From Siphonodentalium dalli (taxonomy: Eukaryota > Mollusca > Scaphopoda > Gadilida > Siphonodentaliidae), in assembly GCA_032622095.1 (NCBI GenBank), contig CP136063.1, forward strand, positions 142,015,450-142,079,449: a stretch of 64,000 bases of DNA, in the 5' to 3' direction. The first letter of the stretch is position 1, and every line of letters starts with the position of its first letter. The notes under the pieces were generated by a model that had not been told where the DNA came from, did not search any database, and was given only the letters and a program-made list of their open reading frames with translations. The position numbers were made by a program, and so were the translations under genes. Shown piece by piece: positions 34,840-45,521 of the stretch.

Positions 34840-35646
34840 AGTCGAGTTTTTTTCCAAAACTCTACTTATAGTTTGATGAGGGACGGTGGGCGGGCGGGCG
34901 GCGTGTTTTGCTTATAACTCAACCGTTTATTGACGTGTGTGTGAGTACATATCCATGCACGTAAGCTGCAGACAAAAATTCGGGTTCGTCCGCACATTTA
35001 TTACAGAGTTATGGCCCTTTGCCATTTTTCACTGATTTTAGGCTTGTTAGCGCAACAACTTCAACAAGATTCGATTGAAATTTGGGATATAGGTGTCTCC
35101 CAAGAATATCTCGGTCGAGTTCGAAAACCGGCCAGGTCCGATTAAATTTGATAGAGTTATGGCCCTTAATTAGTCATTTTTTCACAAATTTTCAGCTCGT
35201 TAGCGCGATAATTTAACAAACATCATCCTATTTGATTGAAATTTTGATATATAGGTGTCTCCCAAGAATACCTCGGACGAGTTAGAACTTCAACAAACTT
35301 CCTCCGATTTGTTTAAAATTTGGAATAGACATACTTGCCAAGAATATTTCGGACGAGTTCGAAAACCAGCCTGGCCCGAGAAAAATTTGATAGAGTTATG
35401 GCCCTTAATTAGTCATTTTTCGTGAATTTTTAGCTCGTTAGCGCGATAACTTCAACAAACGTCCTCCGATTTGATAAAATTTAGAATATAGATACTTGTT
35501 AAGAATATTTCCGACAAGTACGAAAACTGGCCCGGTCATTTTACCTATTAATTAGTCTACCGATACTGATGCACCCCAATTGGCGGTAGCCACCGGCAGT
35601 AAGCCACCGAAAACGAGACACAGCATCTCTGATGCCACCTCTTGTT
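34840..35646 (+). mobile_element. Hairpin-capped element (GTCGAGTTTT family)
   Basis: The 5' hairpin has GAGTTTT pairing with AAAACTC (34844-34862). It is followed by a GGCGGGCGGGCGGC-type tract and repeated core text with GAGTTATGGCCCTTAATTAG and TTAGCGCGATAACTTCAACA phrases. The 3' hairpin GCATCTCTGATGC (35623-35635) is followed by CACCTCTTGTTT. This end resembles those of the elements at 3943-4294, 48957-49730 and 42350-43660. Sense to SF3B6. Confidence 0.65.
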
Positions 35647-35712
35647 TGTTTTTTTGTGATAAAGGTACCCAGCTTCTGAAAATTGTGACAAAGGTACCCA
35701 GGTTGGGAAAAT

Positions 35713-35810
35713 CTATATAACCACAATAATTATCATCAGGGCTTCTATATAACCACAATAATTATCATCAGGGGGACTATATAACCACAATAATTATTGT
35801 GGTTATATAG
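35713..35810. repeat. 32-bp tandem repeat ending in a 34-bp perfect palindrome
   Basis: CTATATAACCACAATAATTA begins units at 35713, 35745 and 35777, exactly 32 bp apart. In the third unit the sequence turns back on itself, so 35777-35810 is a perfect 34-bp palindrome centred between 35793 and 35794. The first two units end ATCATCAGGG instead. It could extrude a cruciform or form a stable RNA hairpin in the intron. Confidence 0.9.
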
Positions 35811-36559
35811 ACCAGCCACAAATACACCCTAGAAACACACCTACCCCCAACCATCATCCCCAGGGGGACCACCCCCACCCCGAGGGGGTGAAAATGGAGT
35901 ATGGACAATATTCGAGAACTGTAAGGATTTCGACCGATTTGACGGCATGGGTGGGTGGCCCGCCTCAAATTAACAAGATTCAACGGATCGAAACTTGATG
36001 CAATGCGCTCGATTTCCCGGGAAAGAGAAACTAGAAAATTTCTAGGAATTATGCCTGCGGTGACGCAGATAACTGGTCGCACATAATGACGTACATTTAA
36101 TAACGTAATAGACCGACTGATCAAGGTTTCTGTTCATTCCAATCTATGTTTTGTCGCGCATAACGGCGGCTGACATTGAATTTTATTCATATAATCTGAA
36201 TTGGATATCTGAAGTTCTAAACATAAGGTAATCAGTTGGGTTCGTATCTAGTGATCACGCACCGTGTAGACAATTTATATAGTGTCGATACAATTACAAA
36301 TCACGGGTTGCGATCGAAGCACATACTTTGCATAATGCACATCTAATCTGAACGCATACATTCACAATTACCTATGTTGGCTAACTTGGCAACCTTGTGC
36401 TTCAATTTTTGTGATCTAAGGTCATTTGGCATGTGTTATCTAACGCAAAAAACGAGACCACACCAAAGTAACACCGATTCGAAAATATCCGAATATTATA
36501 AAATAAACTTAGAATCAATCAAATTTTTTTTGTATTAATGGTAGCAACAGGAAGACGAC
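35811..36559. other. Intron 2 stretch without recognised feature
   Basis: No gene or repeat recognised; only short open frames. Confidence 0.45.
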
Positions 36560-36686
36560 CTGGATAGGTCATGTTGCCTCCACATGACATCTCACTTATG
36601 TTTCTTATTATGTCTATGTTTATATTTTATATACTATGTTACATGTATGTCATAAAATAAAGTATTCTGATTCTGATTCTGATTCC
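36560..36686 (+). mobile_element. 3' tail of a CR1/Jockey-type retroposon
   Basis: The sequence reads GGAAGACGACCTGGATAGGT, then AATAAAGTATTCTGATTCTG with further ATTCTG repeats ending near 36686. A polyadenylation-like AATAAA followed by short tandem hexamers is the usual 3' end of CR1-group retroposons. No coding part remains. Confidence 0.6.
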
Positions 36687-36770
36687 GAATCACCGGACTG
36701 ATTCGGTGTCGACCTCGAATCGGGTGCCCGATATCGACATCGAATCTTGAATATTCGCAGATCCCTAGTG
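36687..36770. mobile_element. Solo hAT-like terminus
   Basis: The reverse complement begins TAGGGATCTGCGAATATTCA and continues with repeated TCGA/GATATCG phrases, resembling a hAT end. A similar end (CTAGGAATCTGTGAAATCAG in reverse complement) occurs at 40155-40257. No partner end is visible. Confidence 0.35.
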
Positions 36771-37486
36771 GGTACCTAATTATTACGATTTATAGGTTTG
36801 TGATTCGGCATATGCCTTTCGACTGTAATTACATTAGGAAACCGAGATTATTCCTTATAATTATGCCATCGATTGTTAAATATTGATTTTAAAGACATAT
36901 TCGCCCTTAAAATACGATTGAAACAAGGAACTATATGTTCTCGAATAACAGACAAGACTTGAGCCGAAAACAACTCGCTGCATTCCCGTCCGAATAATAT
37001 CGATCGATCTGCAGATAACGTATGTCAAGGACGAAACAAAACATTAATAATCTTTTGATCAAAATTAAACATTATTAGCAGAATTTTGGAAGAGGAAAAT
37101 ATACAGTTTAAATAGTCTCCATGTCAACTGGGAATCATGAATATGCGATAATCAAAAAGTTTAGTGAGCATTTTCTTACAGGAATCCTCCTATCTATCGG
37201 CAGTGAGCCAAATACTTTTCAATTTTCAATTTTTCGCAGTCATTTTGTGTCATTGTGATTTTACCAAGAAACAAGTTTTCAGAAGAATTAAATCATCATG
37301 GCATTTAAGGAATTTTAAGATGATTTATTTTTCAAAAACTAATATATTTGGTAAAATTTAAAGTGATTATTAAATCGCTTGTGTCCAGATAATGCAGACA
37401 TGTAAACCTTTGTAACACTTTTTAACATATCGGTACACTGAGACGAGTAGAAGAAATATCCTGCGGTTTTCCCACAGGGACGTTAC

Positions 37487-38279
37487 TATGGGAGGCCCTT
37501 TTCACATTTATTATTTATTTGCGCTTAAGCGCAAATCATTTGCGCTTAAGCGCAAATATGTGTCTATCAATTTATTTGCACTTAAGCGCAAATACCTAAC
37601 ACTCCCTACCTTCCCTCTGATTGTGAATGATTGAGTCCATCTCATAGTATATTATAATGGGCCCATAGTAATAGCCCCATACAGACTCGAAGTTGAAGAA
37701 AAAACATAGATTTCCATATGCATATCAGCATCTCTGTCCCTGGTGTCCCAGGAATTGGTGTCTCACTCCAAGAGCTCTAGTATATTTTTTAAAGAGATAT
37801 CTCCTGCACAGATATATACCATTTCCATGGCCATAAAAAGGGAATTAGGGGTTACCGGGGGGGCTTGCTTCCTTCATATGGTGTACTTATTGACTTGAAA
37901 TAGGGGGAAAAACCCTATTTTCATATTATCAGCATCCCTGTCCCCAAGAATGTGTGTCTCCATCACAGAGATCAAGTATATTTTATAAATGAGACATATC
38001 CTGCACAGATCTATACCATTTCCATGTCATAAAAGGGATCTAGGGGTTACTGGGGGATTGCTTCCCTCATATGGTGGGCCTATATAGACTTGAGTGATGT
38101 GTTTAGGCCTGTGCCATTTAAAATTAATTTAGGGGGGAATCAATGAATATTAATTTGTATTTGCGCTTAAGCGCAAATGATTTACGCTTAAGCGCAAATA
38201 TTTGCGCTTAAGCGCAAATGATAGAGGTTATTTGCGCTTAAGCGCAAATAAATAATAAATGTGAAAAGGGCCTCTCATA
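37487..38279. mobile_element. TIR element with palindromic CTTAAG arrays, copy 2
   Basis: An inverted relative of the element at 28181-29020, with the same TATGGGAGGCCCTTTTCACA end and central phrases. CGTTAC directly flanks both ends (37481-37486 and 38280-38285), a 6-bp target duplication. The insertion lies inside one unit of a tandem repeat whose sister units lack it, which gives an empty-site comparison within the window. Confidence 0.88.
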
Positions 38280-38416
38280 CGTTACATTATTTGTAACACC
38301 AATCAACGAGTGGTCTCTGTGGATCTGAGAAATCATGTGTATAGCGGTCGCGTTGTAAATATAGAAGGCCGATGACTTCTCTGATCGAGAGGTCACGGTC
38401 GTTACACGCTTTGTGT

Positions 38417-38496
38417 GATAACCGAAGTAAGCAACGTCGGGCGCGGTTATTCCATGGATGTGTGACCGGCTTGGGATTCCGGGTGCTGCCAACTTT
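38417..38496 (+). mobile_element. 5S-rRNA-like SINE head
   Basis: The segment CCGAAGTAAGCAACGTCGGG through TGGATGTGTGACCGGCTTGG to CCGGGTGCTGCCAACTTT follows the 3' two thirds of eukaryotic 5S rRNA, including the internal control regions A (GAAGNTAAGC...GTCGGGC) and C (TGGATGNGNGACCG). Many positions are changed, and a CT-rich tract follows at about 38510-38535. It fits a 5S-derived SINE or a decayed 5S copy rather than a working rRNA gene. The 5' boundary may extend to about 38336. Confidence 0.65.
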
Positions 38497-39096
38497 CGGT
38501 GCGACTCCAACACTTCTCTCTCACTCTCTCTCTCGTTCTGTTACACATGTAACGTAATGCTTCGTAACAATTTATCGCTACACTGAGACGAGTTGAAAAA
38601 ATATACTGCAGTTTTCTCACAGGGACTTTATATCATTTGTAACACAATTCTGTCTACGAGCGGTCACTGTGGATCTCTGAAATCATATAACGATTCGTAA
38701 CACTTTGTAACATATCGCTGCATTGAGATGAGTTTTAATAATATGCTGCGGTTTTTTTGGGGGGGGGGGGGACTTAATATAATTTGTAACATGTACCGGT
38801 AACGCCTCATAACACTTTGCAACATATCGCTACAATAAAAGGAGGTGAAGAAACACTGAATACGGGGACTTTGTAAGTTTCAGTTTGTACGTAGGGTCAG
38901 TCTCTGTGGAATCTCAGAAATCATGAAACGCTTTGTAACATATCGTTACACTGAGACGAAGGGAAAAAATATGTTGCAGTTTTCTCACGGGACTGGTACA
39001 ATGTTTGGGGACATCTGTAAACAGTAATTAAAAATTTCATCCTATAATATAAATTGTAGTGCCCAGAATATATAACCACTAAATTTAATACTCTTA

Positions 39097-39231
39097 CCAC
39101 AGGAGCTTGGAACTTGATCAATAACTGCCTTAATTATGCTAATTAGCATTTTTTTGGCCCAGCATTATGGCCAAAAAAATGGTAATTAGGCTAATTAATG
39201 CAATTATTAATCAAGTTCCATACTCCTGTGG
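39097..39231. mobile_element. 135-bp fold-back MITE with 5-bp target duplication
   Basis: The whole element is an imperfect inverted repeat from CCACAGGAGCTTGGAACTTG to its inverse, CAAGTTCCATACTCCTGTGG, with a short loop around CAGCATTAT. TCTTA flanks both ends (39092-39096 and 39232-39236). The transcript would fold into a long hairpin. Confidence 0.88.
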
Positions 39232-39236
39232 TCTTA

Positions 39237-40506
39237 CAAAATGACAAGTGGTGCCTGCTGGGAAAATGTAAATAAAATTATAAATGAAACGAAAACTAAA
39301 AAGTTGTGTATGTTTAGTCATGCATTTCGTAACGAAACGTCGCAAATACGACCAAATTTACACTCTGTAAACAGCTTGGGAATGTTTATTATATTGGGGC
39401 ATTGTCTTTATTTGGATAGTTATTTATTATTCTTTTATTGGCATTCATAGCGTTCGTGAAAAAAAATGTGTACTGCGAAGCGAGTGCGAATAAAATAGCG
39501 TCCTTAGTTACTATGCAATGGACTACAAATATCATTGCGCGCAAGTACTTTTGGGTCGTTTTTGTTGCACTGATAAAATCTCGACCTAATGTAATTATCC
39601 GATATAATTACATCAGCTTTGATAAACTCAACGGCAATTTACTATAGAAAATGAAGTGGGTGTAATTATTAACATTTAACACGTGTGTGTCTGTTTTCTG
39701 AGACCCCCTCCGTGAAGACAACTACTGCATGTGAATATGTGATTTAGGTGTTTGGTCTATTGTGGGGTGAACATACCTACCATTAGTATCGGACTACAAT
39801 AATTATATAGCTGAACGGTGTACCCATATCCAAGTGTGTCAAATCTTTATTTTCTTTATTAAATAATGTAGACAAATGACTTCCATTCCATGGGGTTTGT
39901 GACATACATTGTTTGAACTGTCTTTAAGTGTCTTACATGTACTGTCACATGACACAGCTAGATAGAAATTCAATGCAACATATCCCAAACCCTCCATGAG
40001 ACTGAGAGTGACTTGCCTATGTCATGATTTTCCTGAAAAAAAACACAAGTTCCAACGGATGTTTAAGGAGATTAACATTGTTATAATATATAGTAAATTT
40101 TGCAGATTTTTGTCATGAGACACTAAAATAAACACTGGTAAACGATGTCAATCACTAGCTGATTCGATTCGAGATTCGATTCGATGTCGATATCAGGAAG
40201 GAGATTCGATATCGAGATTTGATTTGATGCAAAATCCCTGATTTCACAGATTCCTAGTACCCAGGTTCATCAAATCTCAAATTAAACGAGAATTAAATAT
40301 CTTTGCTGGAAATTCGTTTGGTTTTAAGCTGTTGCTTTCAGTTTTAAGTTGTTTGAACTGCTATAAATTGAAAGAATGTAATCAACTAGTTTATCCTTTG
40401 ATACGTTGTCCAGCAGTCTTAATACAAAAATACCCCATCGACTGCAGACTAATGAGTGTAATGACCGTAAGAAATGTTTGACCATAAAATAATATTAATT
40501 TATTAA
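39237..40506. other. Intron 2 stretch, mostly unassigned
   Basis: Apart from a hAT-like end at about 40155-40257 (TCGATTCGA-rich, ending CCTAG) nothing was recognised. Confidence 0.4.
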
Positions 40507-40960
40507 AGGCCCACTTAATTTTCGAGTCACTGTTTATTTTTTATATAGTGCGATGATATGCGGTTTTAATAACAGTCATAAAATATGATTAAAATACTAT
40601 AAATCACCATTTGAAACGTCTGTGTCTCAGAAGATGTCCATAGAGAAATATAAAACAGCTTAAATCATATAAAGATTACCCCCGTTTTGGCTCCCAGAAT
40701 GTAACAGAATTCAAACTAAAAATGTAGTTTCAATGGAAGGGGAATAACTCTCTTTGAGATTTATAGTTATTCCCCCCCCCCCCCCCTCCATTGAAAATAA
40801 TACAATTTGAACTGCAATCCAGATGAAAAAAGTAGTAACTCAACAAAAACATGTTCCCACTTATCACACCGGATAAGTTGATAATACAATGTTTTGGAAC
40901 TTCATCTTTCAAATGGTATATAATATGGCATATATTTTACATATGTGATCTGGGGGTTCA
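40507..40960 (-). mobile_element. piggyBac-like MITE, one TIR lost
   Basis: Starts AGGCCCACTTAATTTTC directly after TTAA (40503-40506). It is an inverted relative of the element at 41100-41547 over its length; shared phrases include ATATAATATGGCATATATTT. The second terminal repeat is missing: similarity ends at GGGGGTTC near 40960. It contains a poly-C run. Confidence 0.72.
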
Positions 40961-41099
40961 AATCAAATCCGGTCAATTTGTATGGTACTTTGGTTGAATT
41001 ATATTCAGTTGAATTGTGACGTAAATACACCCAAATAATTTGGTGATTGACTAATGTGCCAACTGATGTGAAGCCCAAATCACTGGTTATAAGCGTTAA

Positions 41100-41547
41100 A
41101 GGCCCACTTAATTTTCGAACCCCCCATATCACAAATATAAAATATATGCCATATTATATACAATTTGGAAGAGGAAGCTCCAAAACATTGTATTATCAAC
41201 TTTTCCGGTATATAAATGTTTTTGTTGAGTTACTGATTTTTTGTTTTTCCACCTGGATTATAGTTGAAATTGTATTATTTTTAATGCATGGAGAATAACT
41301 CTCAATCTTAAAGATAGAGTTATTCTCCCTCCATTGAAAATACATTTTTAGTTTGTATTCTGGAGCCAAAACGGGGTAATCTTTCTATGATTTCAGCTGT
41401 TTTCTATTTCTCTATGGGCATCTTCTGAGACACAGATGTTTCAAATGGTGATGAATTTTAATCATATTTTATGGCATAGATTGTTATTAAAACGTAATCA
41501 AGGCTCTATAAAATAAATAATCAGTGACTTGAAAATTAAGTGGGCCT
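41100..41547 (+). mobile_element. piggyBac-like MITE, complete, TTAA duplication
   Basis: Terminal inverted repeats AGGCCCACTTAATTTTC and GAAAATTAAGTGGGCCT are flanked by TTAA on both sides (41096-41099 and 41548-41551). Length 448 bp, with no coding capacity. A TTAA duplication is the hallmark of piggyBac-type transposition, though other superfamilies also use it. Together with the opposite-orientation copy just upstream it makes a large inverted repeat. Confidence 0.85.
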
Positions 41548-41574
41548 TTAAACAACTGTGCGTTTTGACAAACA

Positions 41575-42340
41575 AGAAGTATCAGAATGAGATTGTTTGA
41601 AAAATAGTGTAGCATATATGCTCGTAGCTGCCAAAATACTATGTAATATGTCATATCCTATTTGACTGCTTTTTCCTCGTTTCTCGTTGTGTTTTCTGTC
41701 GCCTCCGCCATTATTTTGTGTTACTAAATTGTCCAACATTTCATATACGGTCATTACACTCATTGGCAATGGTGACCATGCAACAACCATTAATATCACC
41801 AGTAGCATAATTATATGTAATGTAACCACATGGTTTACATCTAGGGTACACAATTTAATTTATCACCCCAATTGAACAGTACCTTACTTTCGCGGTTTGC
41901 TTGGTCTTCAAGTCGACTCAGTTTATAGCGAAATTCCAGTAAATTAGGCCTGCACATTACCTATATGGACGGTTCAGACCTAATTTGCTGAACTCCTTTT
42001 GTAAATTTTGCTGTAAGCCGGTTGACTCGTTTGGTGTCTATTTATTCAATCGATTCTGAACAAGTTTGTGGTATTAAACTCATCACTTAATTGTGGTGCG
42101 TGTACACTCATCACTAATGAAAAAGCTACGATTCTGAGTAAAAGTAGAAACTGTTCGTGGAATACACCAGTAAACACATCGTGGAAAATCCTCCAACTGA
42201 CGACTTTTGTTCAGAATGTTAGAGCAAACAAATGTGAGTTTGGACACACACGAGGTATCAACTTGTTTGAAAAATAATGTAGCATATGCTCGTAGCTGCC
42301 AAAATACTATGAATTACATGTATGTCATATCATAGTTTAT
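41575..42340. repeat. Duplicated intron segment flanking unique sequence
   Basis: A segment containing TTGTTTGAAAAATAATGTAG and GCTCGTAGCTGCCAAAATAC occurs at about 41592-41660 and again at about 42262-42335. A second phrase, TTTCTCGTTGTGTTTTCTGT, links about 41680 with about 43668. These may be flanks of a larger dispersed repeat broken up by insertions. Confidence 0.55.
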
Positions 42341-42349
42341 TACCTTTTT

Positions 42350-43660
42350 ATGTTTACCCATACCATAGTATGGTAAACATAGTGTCGTTGCCCGGATTGA
42401 CCACTCGTTGTTCGTCTGTCTGTCCGTCTGTCTGTCCGTAGACACTTTACGAGTAATGCGATAACTCAAACATCCGATCGAAAAAAAATTTGTATATGGG
42501 TTTCTCAGCCCAAAATACAGATCGAGTTCGAATTTGGGTTTGATCCGAGATTTTGTTACAGAGTTATGGCCCTTTTTCAACTTAGAATTCACTCATTCTG
42601 CCATAACTGATTGGAACCAAATTTGGTATGTGAGTTTCACAGCCCAAAATACAGATCGAGTTCGAATATGGGTTTGATCCGATTAATTGTAAAGGAGTTA
42701 TGACCCTTTTTCAAGAAAATAAATTGAAAAAAAAAATTTACTTTTAACTTTTATAATAATTAAAAAAAAAATGTCATTGACATTGTCATTTGTTTTCATT
42801 TAGATATTGATGGTTATGATAAAAGTTGATAAAAAGATTTCCAATGTGGACCTTTAATTTTTTTAAATAATTAAAAAGTTTTTAAGTTAAAAAAATTTGA
42901 AAAACTAACACCATTATATCTCTGCCAAGGGTACCCCGAATCACCACACCAAATTTGATTAAATCGGTCCAAAATCTTGTGTTATGTACTGGTAAATCTG
43001 TTTGGAGCAACATTAAATTCAATTCACCAATTGCCTTTGGACTACTTAGCTATTGATAAGGCTATATTATTTTCTGATGTCTCTTATGCCAATGTGAAAA
43101 TAATCTGATAAAGAAGGCTATGGTATCTTATTTAAAATAAAGATTCAACAATAAACATCACATGCTATTAACAGTAGACATCTCTGCTGCAGAGTTATAT
43201 CTTCAGATGGTCTGATATCATTATAATTGTTATTTGTTTAATAGAGGTCAGTGTTCAACATAAACAATTCCTGTGATATTTTGACAGCTCTGCTATATAA
43301 TTGATATTAATGGGTCAGTGGTGAGGTTGCTTATCTGTATACTAGGACACATTATTATTGTAAACTTAAATTGGACTCTCTTAACCCAAGTATTCCATGT
43401 CCAGGTCACACCTACACATTTAACCCATGGGCTTGCTGGCTGTGGTGGTTTAGCATTACAGATCCTGTACCAGTGCATTTTCTTATATAAATGCCAGTGA
43501 CCCATAAATTCCAATAATTTGTGTTATGTACATTTGTCTATAATAGTACATAACAGTATACTCTATAATTCAACACCAAAACTCTCATTTATCCAATCAT
43601 ATTAAATTTTTATCGCCAAGGGATGGGTTAACATCTGCCGATCGTGATCGGCCTCTCGTT
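42350..43660 (+). mobile_element. Hairpin-capped element (ATGTTTACC family), copy 1
   Basis: The 5' hairpin pairs ATGTTTACC with GGTAAACAT around CATACCATAGTAT. GTCTGTCCGTCTGTCTG microsatellite and core text with AACCAAATTTGGTATGTGAG and AGAGTTATGGCCC phrases follow. The 3' hairpin pairs GCCGATC with GATCGGC and is followed by CTCTCGTT. It ends 226 bp upstream of exon 3. A second, same-orientation copy is at 45392-46969. A small TIR insertion (ATGGGTCA...TGACCCAT) lies inside at about 43310-43506. Confidence 0.8.
43310..43506. mobile_element. Small TIR insertion within the hairpin-capped element
   Basis: Ends are ATGGGTCAGTGG and CCAGTGACCCAT, inverted with one mismatch. Near the right end the phrase ACCAGTGCATTTTCTTATAT resembles the hairpin-bearing repeats at 63290 and 63612. 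No clear target duplication. Confidence 0.45.
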
Positions 43661-43886
43661 CTTTGTTTCTCGTTGTGTTTTCTGTCGCTTCCGCCATTTT
43701 GAATGTGTGGTACTCATCAACTCGAAACCATGTGATTCCCCACCATGATAACAGAAGAACTATGTTGCTTACTGCAATGTAGCTCTACTATGGGTATAAA
43801 TCTTTAACCCATAAAATGCACCCACAGCATAAATTTATACCCACAGTAGGATATAAAGACGGTATATATATTTTTTTATTTTTCAG

Positions 43887-44025
43887 TGGTAACACAACTG
43901 AGTCAAAAGGAACAGCATTTGTGGTATATGAGGATATATTTGATGCTAAGAATGCCTGTGATCACCTGTCTGGATTCAATGTTTGTAACAGATATCTGGT
44001 TGTGCTCTACTACCAATCAAATAAG
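43887..44025 (+). CDS. SF3B6: SF3B6 coding exon 3 (RRM, second half)
   Basis: The first T completes the valine codon begun in exon 2. The exon then encodes [40 protein letters not shown] and YYQSNK. It contains RNP1 (KGTAFVVY) and the highly conserved [20 protein letters not shown] segment that packs against SF3B1 in the human complex. Differences from human are few (RGTAYVVY becomes [12 protein letters not shown] becomes QSNK). The acceptor is TTTATTTTTCAG; the donor is AAG/GTACTA, weaker than the other two. Two same-orientation copies of one mobile-element family flank this exon. Confidence 0.96.
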
Positions 44026-44096
44026 GTACTAAAATATTTATTCACAGAAATTAGAATTTTTGAATTTGCTTTACTGAAAAGATACTCTTGTGTTCT

Positions 44097-44883
44097 AAGG
44101 CCAAAAAAAAAACATCTGTGTTTCCGGTTTCCCGACCGTAACCTGCCGAAATTGGGCCGACCTGGATTTGTTTTTGAAAATTTTCCACAAAAAATAAAAA
44201 AAAATTGTTTTTTGTTTTTTTTTGTTTTTTTGTCCATTTTTTTTTTATGCATGTAATTGACATTTAAAATTGACACTTTTTGTCCATCAGCTTTGTCATC
44301 TACTATAAAGATAAAGGCTGGAAAATAAACCATGGCTTTATTTTAGCACGTGCTAGAATAAAGCAAGAACGGATACTCCAGCTATCATAATCAAGTCACG
44401 CTCTCAGAACTACATGTACAACCAAAAATCTTGCAATCAATTTAACTGTTTCCTAAAGAAATTCCCCATTAATTTCTTATCCCATTTAAACAAATTTAAT
44501 AGATGTTAACGATTTTTAAACTTTGGCGATCAATAAAAACAATACAGTTTGACAAGATACAAGGTTTATTTCCTCGTGTGCCATGAGCCACAGGAGATAG
44601 CATTTTCGTGTCCCTTCTTGGAACTCGGATCACTCCGAATTTCTGGTGCATATTCTGGGTATATTGTCAGATATAAAACTAGTTTTCTGTCAGAAACTTC
44701 AGCAACTGTATACAAAGGTATTGAGAATACCAACTTTTATCTTGTTTTTAGAATATGGTGCATTATAGAAGGATTTTGAAAAAAAAAAAATTGGCAAAAA
44801 AAAAATATTTCCCTACCTGCCTACCTGGATTTTTTTGCTCAAGAAATCGGAAACAGACATGTTTTTTTTTTTGGCCTAACTAA
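44097..44883. mobile_element. Fold-back TIR element with AGGCC-polyA ends
   Basis: The left end AAGGCCAAAAAAAAAACATC and TGTGTTTCCG are mirrored by CGGAAACAGACATG and TTTTTTTTTTGGCCT on the right. The interior is T-rich and A-rich without coding. A related end fragment (CCAAAAAAAATACACCTCTG) occurs near 52267. The target duplication is unclear. The element starts about 70 bp after exon 3. Confidence 0.65.
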
Positions 44884-45391
44884 ACAAGCGGGAGGTTCAG
44901 TGCAAGATCCTGGTGATTCTTCTTCCCATGGATATCTATGGCCTATCCAAATATATATGGATCAAATTTAACCTAATTTGATTTTAGTGTGATATTTTAG
45001 AGGGCATATTCCCCTAACAAAATGTGGGCTGTAGAAATATAGTTGTTGTCTGGATAATAACTTGAATTATATTTGAAAGACTTTCAGAAAATTTGGTATA
45101 TGGTCTACAAATGAGAAGTCCTAGTCAGTTTCGAATTGGATCCAGTCTAACCAATTCTGACTTACTCTGTTACCCCCCTCCCCATTTTGACTTGGAATTT
45201 ACAGTTTATTTTGTGTTAAACATACCAGTAGTTGTTGTGACCCACAATATACAATATAAATTACACATATTATTATAAACATACAGATAGTTGTGTGGGC
45301 ACAGACAGGGTTGGCACTGGACCAAAATTTTCTCTTGCCAAAAATATTTTCCAATTTAATTTAGGGTATAATTGGGGAAATTCTCATTTTT

Positions 45392-45471
45392 ATGTTTACC
45401 CATACCATAGTATGGTAAACATAGTGTCGTTGCCCGGATTGACCACTCGTCGTTAGTCCGTCCGTCCGTCC

Positions 45472-45521
<50 letters not shown>

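Larger units (their letters stand above)
37405..39005 (+). repeat. Diverged tandem repeat of ~130 bp, interrupted by two insertions
   Basis: The unit contains GTAACACTTTGTAACATATC, CACTGAGACGAGTTGAA, GCGGTTTTCTCACAGGGAC, TTTGTAACAC and CTGTGGATCTCTGAAATCAT. Copies begin near 37405, 38560, 38691 and 38815 with a further part-copy near 38925. The first copy is split by the CTTAAG-type element (37487-38279), and the following stretch by a 5S-like SINE. Confidence 0.75.

Noticed and set aside
38417-38496. Functional 5S rRNA gene
   Set aside because: Only part of the molecule is recognisable and many conserved bases differ.
43816-44256. 146-codon open frame on the + strand
   Set aside because: It is SF3B6 exon 3 extended by chance into flanking introns; only 43887-44025 is coding.
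44010-44333. 107-codon minus-strand open frame rich in Lys/Phe
   Set aside because: Product of A/T runs in a fold-back element.
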